In this document: positions 35,540 to 48,071 of the stretch, one piece after another
Numbering within the stretch: the stretch's first letter is position 1
How the letters are laid out: each line of letters begins with the position of its first letter
Origin: Leptodontidium sp. MPI-SDFR-AT-0119
Lineage: Eukaryota > Ascomycota > Leotiomycetes > Helotiales > Leptodontidiaceae
Length of the DNA: 64,000 nucleotides
Assembly: GCA_020726505.1 (NCBI GenBank)
Contig: JAHLEZ010000009.1
Span: 496,001-560,000, forward strand
Direction of reading: 5' to 3'
Position numbers and translations under genes: made by a program
The notes under the pieces: model-generated
Database searches by the model: none
What the model was told of the DNA's origin: nothing
Seen by the model: only the letters and a program-made list of their open reading frames with translations

Positions 35540-37150
35540 ACACCCCTTAACCTTACCTTACTACTACTGCCGACCTCTCCCCCTCGTCGGCGAAGCTCTA
35601 GAGAAAGAAGCGCCCCTTTACGACTAGACTTTACGGACATTCCTGTCCCCTCTGTCGAGACTCTTTTAGAAGAGCTAAAGAGCTTTAACGGATTCGACTT
35701 AGACCTAAAGAATAAACCCCAGAACTTCTTCGACGCATCACTAGAGCCTACCGACATAGAGGGCCTTACCCCCGCTTAATAAGTAAAGGTGGACTAATTA
35801 ATTAAGGACTCTATTAGCTCTATTATCGCCGCCGCTATTACATAGGCCCTTACTTAATATACCGCCGATAACCCTTATTAAGAGACTCACACTCCCTCCC
35901 CTTCTTCTAACCGGTTAACACATGCTCTTATAGCCGACCTTTAATTAACTGCCGACTATTATCTACTAAAGCTAGATATATCGATCCAAGCAGTAGAGCC
36001 TTCTTGTGAAATAGAGAATGATGGTGTGAATGATGATTCTATTGAGGGGGCATTTCTAGGTCTATATAACTACTTTGAGTACCGAGTACCAAGCTCTCGC
36101 ATCGGTTATTAGCTTTGTATCAAGTTACTAGCTTTGTATCAAAGGCTCGCATCAGTTATTAGCTTCGTATCAAGTTACTAGCTTTGTATCAGAAGCTCGC
36201 ATCGGTTATTAGCTTTGTATCAAGTTACTAGCTTTGTATCAAAGGCTCGCATCGGTTATTAGGCTCGCATATGGCTAGTATTCTTATACTTCTAAAGTCA
36301 AGTACCCCTGACTCCCTTTTAGTAATTATAAGGGAGATATTAAATATAATACTTAAAAGATAGAGATAAAGTTATTTTTAAAAGAGTACTTTAGTAACTT
36401 TAAGAATAAAATATCTTAAGTTAAGGCTTACTTTTAGTATATTGCTAGCGAAGCTAAGACTATTATCCTTTAATATATAAACCCTAACTATATCGGGACC
36501 TTCGACATAATAGCCGATATATTAAAGGCGTTAGACTAGCGATTCTTCGACCACAACCGGGTCTAAGCTACTAAGAGACTATATAACTAACTTATTATAA
36601 GTAATATAACGTATAACGACTTCCGTGTTAAATTCACGTCGTACGCTATTATAGGCAAGATTTCTCGCTCCTGCTAGTTCGAGGATATATATGAGAAAGT
36701 ATCCTTAACTCTTAAACACATAATTTATATTAAGAAGTACAAGATAAATAATAATTATACTGTTCTCGACGAGTTCCTGGCCGTTACAGACTGAGAGAGT
36801 CGTAATATTACTTTAAAAGAGGCCGTAGAGACCTACAAAGCTTAGCCTGACGTAACCTTTAACACTAACGACTCGCGCGGTATCTTAAAAAAGGAAAACT
36901 AACGTGTTACTTCTCTTACGCCGGCTACTATAATAAGAGGACCTCTAACCCCGAGTCTAAGACTACTATTAAATACCCGCTAGCGTACGCCCTCTCCCTC
37001 GCCCGTCTTGCGCCGACTAGAGTCCCCCGTACCTCCTCTTACACCTAGAGACGTCTCTTCCGACACTTATCTCTATTATAATAAGACCGGCCATTAGGCT
37101 AGCGACTATCCTAAGCGCTATAGAGACTAAACTCTCGATAAGTCGATTTC
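35540..37150 (+). pseudogene. Gypsy-C gag
   Basis: Read through stops, the frame shows ELKSFNGFDLDLKNKP near 35,665, then TPSPSSNRLTHALIADLQ. After the minisatellite comes the capsid region (LFLKEYFSNFKNK, TFDIIADILKALDQRFFDH). The tail is Arg/Pro-rich and has a zinc knuckle YLYYNKTGHQASDYPKR (37,060-37,110), in which both expected cysteines at the ends read Tyr because TGT/TGC became TAT/TAC. A 50-bp minisatellite at 36,094-36,275 sits in the linker and destroys the frame there. A 73-codon minus-strand opening at 35,536-35,757 is a shadow. Confidence 0.8.
36094..36275. repeat. 50-bp minisatellite in Gypsy-C gag
   Basis: Three full units and a partial fourth of a 50-bp repeat begin GCTCGCATCGGTTATTAGC. 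Unit starts lie at about 36,094, 36,145, 36,195 and 36,245. Each unit holds the submotif TAGCTTTGTATCAA twice. Units are nearly identical and still contain CpA and TpG, in contrast to the surrounding gag. Fifty is not a multiple of three, so each extra unit shifts the frame. Confidence 0.9.
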
Positions 37151-38449
37151 TTAACTAGTCGTCAGCGAAGATTTAAAGACTAACGAGTTATTAAAAAACT
37201 CTTAAGCCGTGACAAAGACTTACACCTTAATATAGGCCACAACTTATAAAAGGACTTAGTATTTAATTTCCGTACTCTTATTAAAGGACGGCAATTCTTA
37301 ATTAATATTAAACTAAAAATGAATAGATTCTTTATTAAGACACTTATATATATTAATAGTAGAGCTAATATTTTTAGTATTATTAAAACCTCTTTTATAT
37401 ATTAACTCGTTAAGTAATTTAATATTTCTTTCGTATCCCTCCCTTAACTAATCGTCTTAACTAACTATAATAGTAAGAAAGGCAAGCCAATCGACACAGC
37501 CGTCTTACTTACCTTAACAATCGACCGCCGGCGAATTAACTTCTCCTTTCTAGTGACTGACCTAAGAAACACTAACGTCCTTATTAGTCGGAAGTTCCTC
37601 GAGTATTACAACTTAAAGTAGTCGTATATTAAGAACTATAATCGACTAGAATAATTATTAAATATACTAGTTTAGTTATACTTTAACTAGCGAGTCTTCG
37701 TCGACATTAATTGTCCCGATAAGTTAATTATTAAGTTTCACTAGCTTAATATAAAACGAAGGGATACCCTCATAAACTTAAATAACCACCGCCGGAGGTA
37801 AGCCAAGATTACGGCACTCGACGATTACCTTAAGTCAAAGGTCTCTATACGACCTACCGCCGGCGTCTCGCCGACTCGACCCTCGAGCTTTGCGATAGAA
37901 GTTAAAGAACGCCTACGTGTTATAAAGGATTAATTAAACCCTTCGACATCCCGTGATTCGGGATTACTACTTAAGGACAGGAGAGCCCGTGGAGCCTCTC
38001 TAGCGAATTACTAACTAAAGGCGCTTATTATAAAGATCTTCCTTATATCGGCAATAATAATGTCTATTACGTACTTCCGACTTAAGAGAGCTAAGAAGAA
38101 TAAAGTAGAAACCTTCGTAGCGTCAGTATATAAAATCGATCAAGAACTGACTCGTCGCCGGCGAGAGGCCTTAAACTAATTAAGTGTCGAGCTAATATTA
38201 ATAAACGGAGACTTAACCTTAAAAGAGGCCCTAAAGGCTAAGTACACATAAGATAACGAACTAGTAAATAAGAAGCTCCCTATAAAGTATTAAGAGTATA
38301 CCCCTCTCTTCTCCTAGCGCGCCTCCGACGAGTTACTAACACATCGCTAAGGCGTAAACTACTAGATCGAGCTTACTAAGGAGAACGACTTATCCTTTGA
38401 ACCTCTCTAATATATAACTAAAAAACAACTGTCAGAGACTAAGCAGTAT

Positions 38450-39680
38450 ATTATCGACAACTTACATAAAGGTTTTATTAAGCCCTCTAGTATACTATAT
38501 ATAGCCTTTATTCTCTTCGCCAAGAAAGCCGATAGTAGTCTCCGGCTATGTGTCGACTACTAGAAGCTAAATGCCTTATTAAAGAAGGACTTGTACTCGA
38601 TCCCTTTAATTAATAAAATAATAATATACATTTATAAGGCAAAAGTCTTTATAAAGCTTAATATTTAGTAAGCTTTCCACCACATCCGTATATCCCCCGA
38701 GAGCGAAGATTATACGACCTTCCGCACTTAATATAGTACGTATAAATATAAGGTCTTTTCCTTTAGCCTTATAAATAGTCCGGCGACCTTTTAGTAATTT
38801 ATTAATAATATCTTTATAAAGTACCTTGACGACTTTTACGTAGCTTATATAGACAATATCCTCATTTATTCGTCGACTCCTAAGGAATATAAGGTTTATA
38901 TTAAGAAAGTTATAACAATATTATAGGCACATAGACTTTAGGCCGACATTAAGAAGTCCGAGTTTAATATATAGAAAACAAAGTTCCTAGGATTTATTAT
39001 TAAAGTCGATAGCGTAGAAGTAGACTTAAAGAAGATTAGTGTAATTAAGGACTAATAATACGCCGACAACGTACGAGGTATATAGAGCTACCTCGGTTTC
39101 TATAACTTTTACCGGCGGTTTATTAAGGACTATAGTCGTATCGCACGACCCCTTATAATACTCACTAGAAAGGACGTTCCCTTCGCCTTCGACAACGCCT
39201 ATAAGAACACTTAAGAGACTCTCTAAGAAGCCCTCTAGTCTACGCCGGTTCTTCGCCACTACGACCTTACTAAATAAACGCAGCTAGAGACTAATTCCTC
39301 TAATAAAGTCGTCGCTAAGATTCTATCTTAACTATAAGAAGACGACACCTTTTACCTCGTAAGATACTTCTCTAAGACTATAATAGACCTTAAGCTTAAT
39401 TACTCGATCCACGACAAAGAGATATTAACGATTTTCTAGTCGTTTAAGTAATATTACTTAGAGCTTTTAAGTACTTAGAAGAACGTCCTTATTTATATAG
39501 ACTACTAGGCCCTAAAGTACTTTATGACTACTAAGGACCTTACGGCTAAGTAAGCTCAATAAGCTGAGTTCTTTGCAGATTTCTATTTTACGATTATATA
39601 TTATATTAAGACGACTAATACATTAGCTAATACCTTGTCTCGACGGGACTAAGACCTCACGGCGGCAGAGGCGCGTAAGC
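38450..39680 (+). pseudogene. Gypsy-C reverse transcriptase and RNase H
   Basis: Segments in order are LRLCVDYQKLNALLKKD, YSIPLINKI, KLNIQQAFHHIRI, TFRTQYSTYKYKVFSF, LINSPATFQQFINNIF, then the catalytic motif at 38,846-38,857 reading YIDN in place of YIDD. The connection FLGFIIKVDSVEVD and [17 protein letters not shown] follow. RNase H shows LNYSIHDKEILTIFQS, DYQALKYFMTTKDL and TNTLANTLSRRD near 39,600-39,650. All are standard for Ty3/Gypsy. The D-to-N change and the stops rule out activity. Confidence 0.92.
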
Positions 39681-40249
39681 GGGCCATTCGCAATTAACAG
39701 TTAATCCCGACTAATAAAATCGACCCTTCAGTTATTACCGACCTCTAGTTAACTACTATTGACTTAATATAGCCATCGCAACTTCCTTATCCGGTAACGA
39801 AGGCGCAAGACGTAACACTTCTAAAGTACTAACGCCCCCTGCCTGAGTCCCCCTTACTAAGACCTATAAATACACGTACCTTTTCTTTAAAAACGCCTTT
39901 ACAACCGCGGCAATCGACTTACTAGGACTCTTCTAAAGCGCTCGGTGGAGAAACCCCCGATTTGGCATAACTAGGCTCGTGTGTAACTGTGGCTCTAACG
40001 GCGTCTCTAGCACCTCTCGAAGTAGAATAAGCTTTAGAGTAAGAGGCTATACTAATCGACCCTAAGGCGCCTGCCACGGAGGAGTTAGACCCTAACTCTA
40101 TAGTAGCCTACAACATCGCGGAATATAATATTATTAATCAAGTACTTACGGCCAATAAGGAGTCTCTTACGCTAGAGCCCCTCCGACAAAGAGCCTATGA
40201 AAATGACCTAAATTACGAGCTATTAAATAGCAAGCTCCTTTTCTAAGGC

Positions 40250-41640
40250 CGCCTAGAAGTGCCTATAGAGCCGCTAAAGCTCCGTACGTCGCTAATACGT
40301 CACGTGCACTCGCAACCTTTAGTCGCTCATGCCGGAATCAGGAAAATAAAGGTTATATTAGGCCGTAAATATTATTAGAAGGGTCTTACGACAGACATGG
40401 CGCGTTACGTGGCAAACTACAATTGTTCCCGACAAAAGGCCTATAAGGATAAGACTCTTAGTTTCCTTTACCCCCTACTAATCCCTACTCGGCCGTACTA
40501 ATACCTCACGATAGACTTCACGAAGCTACTACTAGACTAACACAAGTATAACTTTACTATAATTATCGTGAACCGCCTATCTAAGAAACCGGTCTTGATA
40601 CCTTATAACGACATAATTATAACTAAAGGTATAATTACTCTCTTCCTTGTTTATTAAACTCGCTATTTTAATATACTAGAGTTTATTATCTCGGACCGAG
40701 GCCCCTAATTCGTCTCTACCTTCTAGAAGGAGTATTGCCAGATCTTAGGCATTAAAGTTAAGCTAATAACTACGTATAATTTAAACGTAGACGACTAGAC
40801 AGAAGTAACGAATTAATATATTAAGTAACGACTTCGCCCCTTCTACTACTATTACTAAGACAATTAAAGTGACCTCCTACTTATTATAGACATTATATAG
40901 CTTACTTTACCTCACGACTCTCTTAATAACTTGACTCCTTTTTAGCTACTTAACAGCGTAGAACCAAGAACCTCCTAGGACTTAATAAACCTAGAACTAC
41001 CGGCTACGGTAATAGAGAAACTCAACTGCGAAGAGGCCTTATAAGTAGCCTTATGTATAAAGGAAGTTATAAAAGTAGTATAGTCGTTACTAAAGGCCTA
41101 ATAAGAGAAAATAGAACGGCTAGTTAATCGCAGTCGACGTGCCGTCGACTAGGACGTTAGCGACTTAATACTAGTCGACACTCGGAACTAAAATGTCGAC
41201 CGACCTTCGAGGAAGCTCTCTAATAAGTAATATAGCCTAATTAAAGTACTTATTAAAGAAGGAGAGAATTAGAGAGTGGAGCTCCTAGAGGACTAGTCAA
41301 TTCACCCCGTTTTCTACTCGCACTCACTCCGTAAGTACGTCGACAACCCCTTACCGGGACAAGCTAAAGCTACGCCGGCACTTATCTAGCTATTACTTAA
41401 GCAAGATAAGTGGGAAATTAAAGGTATCCTCGGCTTTAAGGTTATGTAAAATAAGTTATTCTACTGTATTAAGTAACTAAGCGCTAACGAAGACTTAGAG
41501 TAATACTTATACTCGGACGCTATAATAGCTCCGTATATAATTAAGAGGTTCTACTTAGAGTATCCTAATACTAAAGGACCGCCACGAGCTCTCCCAAAGT
41601 GGCTAAAGGCTTACAACGCTAGTATCGACGACTACAACGA
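40250..41640 (+). pseudogene. Gypsy-C integrase with chromodomain-like tail
   Basis: The zinc-binding region shows HVHSQPLVAHAGIRK and YNCSRQKA (H-H-C-C region partly mutated). The core shows YLTIDFTKLL, then FIISDRGPQFVS, then NQYIKQRLRPF (Glu of D-D-E replaced by Gln/stop). The tail holds HPVFYSHSLRKYV and a chromodomain-like block with GFKVMQNKLFYCIKQ and KRFYLEYPNTKGPPR near 41,410-41,590. Chromodomain-bearing Gypsy elements tend to target heterochromatin, which fits this repeat-dense location (known of the family; inferred here). Confidence 0.85.
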
Positions 41641-41705
41641 CTTAAAAGACAATACAGTTATAGTTACAACTACGCGGACGCAGTTTTTTAGGAGGGGGGG
41701 GGTAA

Positions 41706-42007
41706 TATTACGACTTACGATGCGCCTCGTATTCTAACCGACACGGGCTCGTAACATCGCTAGCTATACGACGGCGCTAAGCCCAATAAGGAAGACTAAG
41801 TGGCGGGCCTACAATATATTGACGTAAATAGCACTCGACTACGCTAGGCCTTATTAGGAGGGTCCCACATATATATATACTCGAGCCCTCCCTTATAGAG
41901 AGCTCTCCTTTCCTCCTTGTCTTTTCTTCTCAATTCTGAGCGTAGCCTTAGGTCCAAATACAAAGCTTAAGTCAACTCGCCGTATCAACCTCTGGCCAGC
42001 CGTAACA
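41706..42007 (+). repeat. Gypsy-C 3' LTR
   Basis: This 302-bp LTR ends CAGCCGTAACA and is followed by TAAGA. It keeps more unmutated sites than the 5' LTR (cctctggccagcc). Confidence 0.92.
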
Positions 42008-42075
42008 TAAGAGAGATCGTTTCTTGTGCTTAATTCCTAATAATCTTAATTCTAAGGAACTAGTTTATTATCTTT

Positions 42076-43577
42076 TTTTTTTTTTTTTTTTTTCCTTTTA
42101 ACGTGCTGTATTAGTTAGAAACTATGTAGCACGGCTAGTCTACTAGCGTGGCTAATTATTATATATAAAATTCAGTTCGAATTAGACTGCGACTGTACAT
42201 TCGGGAACATTCTCCCTGTAACTTATAAGAAAATTAAAATCAAAAACTAATTAAAATCAAAAACAAAGGAAATAACTAAATGAAAGTACAAATTAAGGCC
42301 TAATAGCCTAATCTTCTTCTTCTTCTTTAATCCCTAGCCTCTCTTAGTGCCATTTCCTTGTACATATACTAGTCTCTTTTAAGAATACTAGTATTTCTTT
42401 AATTCTAATTTGCGTATGTAATAAAACGGGAATAGTAATAGTCCTAATTTCTAAGTTGTTTTTAATACTAGAGTAGAGTTTTTTACGCTCTAATTTATAG
42501 TATTTACAACTAAGTAATAAGTGTTCTGCAGTTTCAATACTACCGCATTTGCACTTGTTATTAGACGCTAGCCCTAGCTTATATAAGTAGGCTTTTAAGT
42601 ATCCATGCCCTAGTTTTAATTAGTAAAAAGAGCTGCTTGTTTCTCTTAGAATACTAGTAAGTAAAAGTAGCTTTTTAGCTATTTTGTATATATACTTTTT
42701 AGAGTACGTTTTTAGGGTTTGAGAATTGATATTTTGAGCTATATTAGCTCCAATTTCATTCTTCTTTTGACTACTTAGTTTAACTCTTAAATACGTAAAA
42801 GAAGTATTATTAGAATTAATAGAAGACATAGTAGCTATTTTAGCTAGTTTGTCTGCTTTTTCATTTCCAATTATATCAGAGTGACCCGGGACCCAAGCTA
42901 AAGTAATACTAGCCTTTAGACTAATAATAATCTTAGACGCTAATATGGCTCTAATTTGTTGACTTTGCCCGGGGTTATTTAAGGGAGTTTTAAGTCTTAA
43001 AAGTTTTAAGTCTTAAAAGAGCGGCTTGATTATCTGAAAAGACTGTAAAATTATCCCCTTCTTTCGCCGTACTACTAGCGTATTCTATAGCTTGTGTAAT
43101 AGCTTCTAGCTCGCCGTTATATACTAATTCGACCTCCCCTAAATTACTTATTTTTGTAAATGTAGGCATAAGGGGATATCCTTATGTATGTGTATAAACA
43201 GCTACGCTATAGCCTACTCCGCACCCTTCAGGAGTCTGAGAGCCGTCTGTATAAATAGAGGTGTTCCGACTATTACAAATACTTTATAAGTATTGTAAGT
43301 GAGCCTTAGCTTCGTCTTCTTTATATAGCTTAGATATTCTAAAAATATAATGTACTTCTCTCTCCCATGGAGGGAAATAAAAGTGCCTTATTACTTCTAA
43401 AGTATTAAAGTCAATTATATGATATATTGAATAAACTAGGCTTGAAATAGTAGTGTTTGACTCAGGTAAAATACCTAGTAAGTCATACTCCTCATTGGCT
43501 CCTGTAATAACCTTTTCGACTTCGAGCCTAATAGGGTGTTTTTTACTGAGTTTTAGGGCGCGGAGAATATAGCGTCG
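42076..43577 (-). mobile_element. 5'-truncated LINE fragment in Copia-B
   Basis: This non-LTR retrotransposon fragment on the minus strand has a poly(A) tail seen as about 21 T at 42,073-42,093. A 17-bp target duplication ACTAGTTTATTATCTTT lies at 42,059-42,075 and 43,578-43,594. Long duplications plus a poly(A) end and a missing 5' part are the hallmarks of target-primed reverse transcription. Only the RNase H domain and the C-terminal cysteine motif of the pol ORF remain. It is less RIP-mutated than its host element, with many CpA/TpG sites kept. Confidence 0.9.
42400..43330 (-). pseudogene. LINE RNase H domain and C-terminal CCHC motif
   Basis: On the minus strand, SIYTDGSQTPEGCGVGYS (about 43,205-43,255) is the first catalytic Asp region of RNase H. 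YNGELEAITQAIEYA (Glu) and FTVFSDNQAAL (second Asp, near 43,030-43,060) follow. The tail runs into KCKCGSIETAEHLLLSCKYY near 42,490-42,560, a CCHC motif usual at the end of Tad/I-type LINE ORF2. A 69-codon stretch at 42,620-42,829 belongs to this frame. A duplicated 16-bp unit (agttttaagtcttaaa) near 42,986-43,018 shifts the frame. It is non-functional. Confidence 0.88.
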
Positions 43578-43594
43578 ACTAGTTTATTATCTTT

Positions 43595-46500
43595 ATCTCG
43601 CGAAGTTTATATACTTAATAAATTCCAGTAATTATAGCTTTAGCTAAGGTAAGATCGTTCTTATAATAAAGGATTAAAATATTATTTATAAAGAATAACA
43701 CAAATATCTTTCTCTTTTGATCGAAAAACATATAAAGTTCTTCCTTACTTGCGATCAAATAAAACTATATAAGAGTCTTAGTGAACTCCTTATACTACAG
43801 AGAAGGAGAGTCCCTTATGCCGTATAGTGCTTGATTAACCTCGACGTATAAGCTATAAGAGCGATAGCCGTCTAGTAATTAACATAAGACTAGTGGCGAA
43901 TCTTTAGTCCGAATTGTATTAATAAATACGTTAATAACGTCGAATTGCCGTATTTCCAAGTCAAAATGCGCGACTAAAGCTATAACTAATTAGAAGCTTT
44001 TTAATGCGAGGGTTGCGGCGTACGTTAAGAGCACAATAGCCTTATCTTGGAGATCGCCTCGTATAACTAGCCTTAATCGGCATCGAGAAATATAACTATC
44101 TAGGGCCTCTTTATAAGTAAAGACCTACATTAACGGCACAAGCTTTATTAAGTTAGCTTTAGTTTCTTTTACGACTCTTTAATAGTCTCTAGATTCTAGG
44201 TTTTTAATTTCGAGCTTAGCGTCGGCCTTGAACTGTTCTCTGAATTAATAATCTGCCAAATCCTTCTAGGACCTTAGTTCCTTAGGAGTGTCTTTCTAAT
44301 GAACTCGAGGAAGCTCTGTTTTTAAAGTACTTAAGCTAAAGTCTAGCACTGAAATCTTCTTTATTTCTTTTAATTTAAGAAGAATTACTACAAGGATTAC
44401 ATTATATAGCGTAGTGAGCTCTTTACCCCCTTGATTTTTAAATAAATAAAGAGTTATAAAAGAAGTATTAAAATACTCAGGGATTACTTAAGTAAAATCG
44501 ATCGTTTCTGCGCTTTATATTATCTTTATAAAGCTTATAGTTATAAGAATTAATAGATTAACTCTAGCGATTCGATCACTCTTACGTTAATTATGTGCTC
44601 CTTTTTATAGTAGTTTACTTACTCTTAAAGAAGCTCTAGCGATTCGATCACTCTTATATTAAGGCTATACTCCCTTTAGTTTTAACTAGCGCTTTTTCTT
44701 AACTAAAGAGGCCTTTCTAATTCTAATTCGCTTAGCTAGTTCATTTTCACTTGATTTTGTGAAAGAGGCTTTATCCGCGGCAAGTACTATTAGCTTACTT
44801 ATATACGCGGGGGCTTTATTTACTACTTAAGTAAGGGCTTCTTTTATTATAATAAGGGAAATATATACCGGAATCACTACTTATAAATAAGTACGATTCT
44901 TTAGTATAGTAGCTACAGGTATATTAGCGCTCTCTTTAGGCGGAAGTATATTCGCACGGGGTAGTTTATTTACGGTTAAGTCCGTAAGAGGTATTTAAGA
45001 GATACTAGAGCTTTGAACTAGAAGTAGTGTACTCTCTAGAGACTAAAGTCTAAGATTTCTTTAAACTTGTGATAAGTTTGCTTTCTTTATTACCCCCGAG
45101 TTTGGGAGGCTAAGAGCACCGCTCGTCTCCTCGAGAGCTTTAGTTTTTGTTGAGTTTATATTAAATAGTCTGATTTCCTTAAGGATTAATTTAACGTCTT
45201 AAATCTCGTCTTCCTTAATAGCTTTTACTACGTCTTTGGCTTTAGAAACGAGCTAGCCGGCCTGTTTCTCGTGCTCGGCTAAGTTAAAGAAGACGTTCTC
45301 GTCGAAGGTCATATTCCGTGAAATAATGACTCGGTGTAAAATTAACACCTAGATCTTATATATATTACTAGTAACGTAGTTAATAAGATAGCTAATATAA
45401 GCTCTAAGAAGTACCTTAAATACTCGTTTATTGTTTCCTACTTCCCGATCCTTAATTAAAGGGTAGGCTCGCGAGCCGTAAGCGTATATCTTATTCTAAT
45501 CCGGCTGAAGGTCTATAGTTAATTTCTTGATTATAATTGAGTCGTAAAAGTAGAAATAACCGCGAAACTAAGTATTAAGGGTCTCGTTAGGCGACTTCTA
45601 GCCTCGACTCTTTAGCGGGCTTATGTTATATAAAAACGCTGCCGCTTAAGTAACTTCTAGCTAAAGAGCTTCCGGGAGGCCTACAGCTACTCGCATTGTA
45701 ATTAACTTTTCGATGATTTCCTTTCTAGTATACTCCGAGAGACTATTTAGTTCGTGTATATAAGTCGGACTTAATTCGATTTATATACCTTACTATTAAG
45801 TCCACTTTTAGTATCTTAATATACCTTAAGGAGGGATCACTACTTTCTCGTTATTATACTTTAAAATATAAATATAAAGGCCGTACTTCTGTTTAATCTA
45901 ATTGTCAATAAATTACAGGATTTCTAATATTATTATTAATAATTTACTTAGAATTAAGAAAACAAGGATTTTTCTATTATACTCGTTTTTAATAATAAGT
46001 AACTAATTAGAGCCGTCGTAACTAAGATCGTAGTCAAAAAGGTCTTACGTAAGTCTCTAAAATAGTCGTAGAGATACGTTCTCTAAGGGCCTTCGAGAAT
46101 TGACATTTGCAACTCGAGCTATAAAGTAGTACTCGCATTTAGTTCTACTTGTTCCCTCGATTTTGACGTTCTTAGTATTCTCTACTAGTATATAAAGAGC
46201 CTTAGGGCTAAAGTGCCCTACTCTTATATATTATACTTCTTCTAAATCTGTGTGTGGCTTTAAGTAATCTCTCAATCTCTTAAAGGGTCTTAGTGTACGC
46301 GCAAGGGTAAGATATAATAGCGTATTAGTATTACTTAATAAAACAGATAAAACAAGGTAGTTTGAAGTGTTTTTATATTTAAAGAAAACCAGTTAATACT
46401 TTTGAACTAAAGTACGTATAATACTATTATTAGTAGGCTCCCCGAGACGCAGAGTTGCGTCGAAGCTATTAATTTATAGTCCTGCGTTTAAGAGCCTTGC

Positions 46501-47940
46501 CTCCGAGATAATATTAACATAAAAACCTTTAATAATTGCCACATTCGTGAGCTCTAAATCGATTATACCTTCTAAAGTAGTAAGCGCGTTCTTTAAAAGA
46601 CGACGGCCTCTATTAATAATAAGTAGGCTAGATGTGCTAGCTTTTATTATATCTTTATAATTTAAGGGAATAAAGGAGCCTGGGACTAATAAAGACTTAT
46701 TGTTGACTATATATATAGCACTGTAGTTGTCGAGAAGAGTACTCTTATAGAGTAGATGTCGGCCGTTACTAAGCGCGAATATACCGAGAGTCTAAAGAGT
46801 AAAAGGGTTTATAGTAACGCATGTGATCTTTAAAACAAGTCTATTAGAGGTCTTAGGGATCTCGGCTATTACTTTATTAGGCTCCTTAGCTAAAACGGTC
46901 TTACGTAGAGTACTTTACTCTAGTTTATTTGCTTCTTTTTGGATAAGCTCGGCTTAATTATGAGTTACTCGGTACTTTCTAGTGGTTTAATTATAAAGTG
47001 CGGCCTTAAGACAGTTACAAGTAGTCGGTTTCTAATAGTATTTAGAATTTAGATTCGAGAAAGCGATTATATAGGGGCACTTGTAGTACTCCTTATCTCG
47101 TCTATTACTAAGGGTTACAAAAATGCTGTTTCCGAGGTAAAGGCCGTGCTTTTTAGTGGACTTTGCGTTTTTTATAACTCGCTGAAATTATAATCCGTAG
47201 TGTAATAAGAAGTGTTTTAGTTCCCTGACTTCCGTTTAGCTTCCGAGTACTTAGTCCTTTATAATAAGCTCGTCTTTGCGGTTCTTAGCGAAAATAAGGT
47301 TTTATTTAACTCTAACGGCGTTTAGGAACCTTTCTGTGGCTAAGGGTCCTAAAACGAGCTTAGAACCGGCTAATTTACACTCGTAGTAAGACAGGAACTA
47401 GTTTCGGCACTAAGTTGTAATATTAATGCGACCGTCGTAGGCTTATTATATTAAGTGAGAATAGGTCAATTCGATGTCGCGTAGGTTAGTAGCCTTAGAG
47501 GGCGCGCAGTATTGGCGAAGCTCCCGTACGATCTTCTGAATAGTATAGGTGTACTCGTTGACTTAAGTCAAGGAAATGATCTCGAAGAGTGAGGGGTTAA
47601 TATAATTAATAACCCAAGTATAAAGTTAATTGTATTTAGTAACCACGTTACTCTAGTCGCTCTTCTTGACAATAAAGACCTTAAAGGCTCTATTGTATTC
47701 GGATTCGACTACGGAAAAGAGTATCGCTAGTGCGCTAGCTAATCGCTCTGTATTTTTCTTTTGAAGAAACTTAGCCTCTATATTAAAGACTAGTAGATTT
47801 GTTACAGGAGACGGAACATCGGGTTTATTAGGGTCGACGAGCGGCCAAAGGCCTCTATTGTGCGCTTGAGCTTAAAACTCGGTGTTAAATTTAGTCCAGC
47901 CCTTCTAGTCCTTAATGTGGTCGCTCCTGGAGTCGGCCAT
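43595..47940 (-). pseudogene. Copia-B gag-pol: gag, integrase, RT N-terminal half
   Basis: The frame begins at ATG 47940 (minus strand) with MADSRSDHIKDQKGWTKF, a Copia-type Gag start, and is readable to about 47,400. Integrase shows VGHFSPKALYILVENT and VKIEGT near 46,150-46,230, the C-terminal MRVAVGLPEALQLEVTQAAA near 45,650-45,710, then AFLYNISPLKS. The RT part shows VALVAHFDLEIRQFDVINVF and VNQALYGIRDSPSLQYKEF. The catalytic block FFINNILILYYK has INN at 43,681-43,689 where VDD is expected. It then stops at the LINE insertion. Both catalytic aspartates became Asn by G-to-A change. Stops are TAA/TAG. Confidence 0.88.
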
Positions 47941-48071
47941 AGTCGATTTCCTAGAAATAGAGCGTAAGTGAAGACGTGCGGTAATCGTTGGGGAGAGTAA
48001 AGAAGAAGATATAGAGTAGTATTTTACTAAGTATAAATTGTCGGGGCTCTGAGAGTTATATAGCTCTTAAC

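Larger units (their letters stand above)
34979..42007 (+). mobile_element. Gypsy-C: complete Ty3/Gypsy element with chromodomain-like end
   Basis: This 7,029-bp element has two 302-bp LTRs (34979-35280, 41706-42007) and a 5-bp duplication TAAGA (34974-34978, 42008-42012). The internal order is gag (about 35,540-37,150, zinc knuckle near 37,060-37,110), protease, RT/RNase H (about 38,450-39,660), integrase (about 40,250-41,100) and a chromodomain-like C-terminus near 41,400-41,580. The polypurine tract (aggagggggggggtaa) ends just before the 3' LTR. It is inserted in the RT of Copia-B in the opposite orientation. Dense TAA/TAG stops show RIP. Confidence 0.93.

Noticed and set aside
36094..36275. 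Possible CRISPR array
   Set aside because: The 50-bp units are direct tandem repeats without unique spacers, in a fungal transposon; it is a minisatellite.
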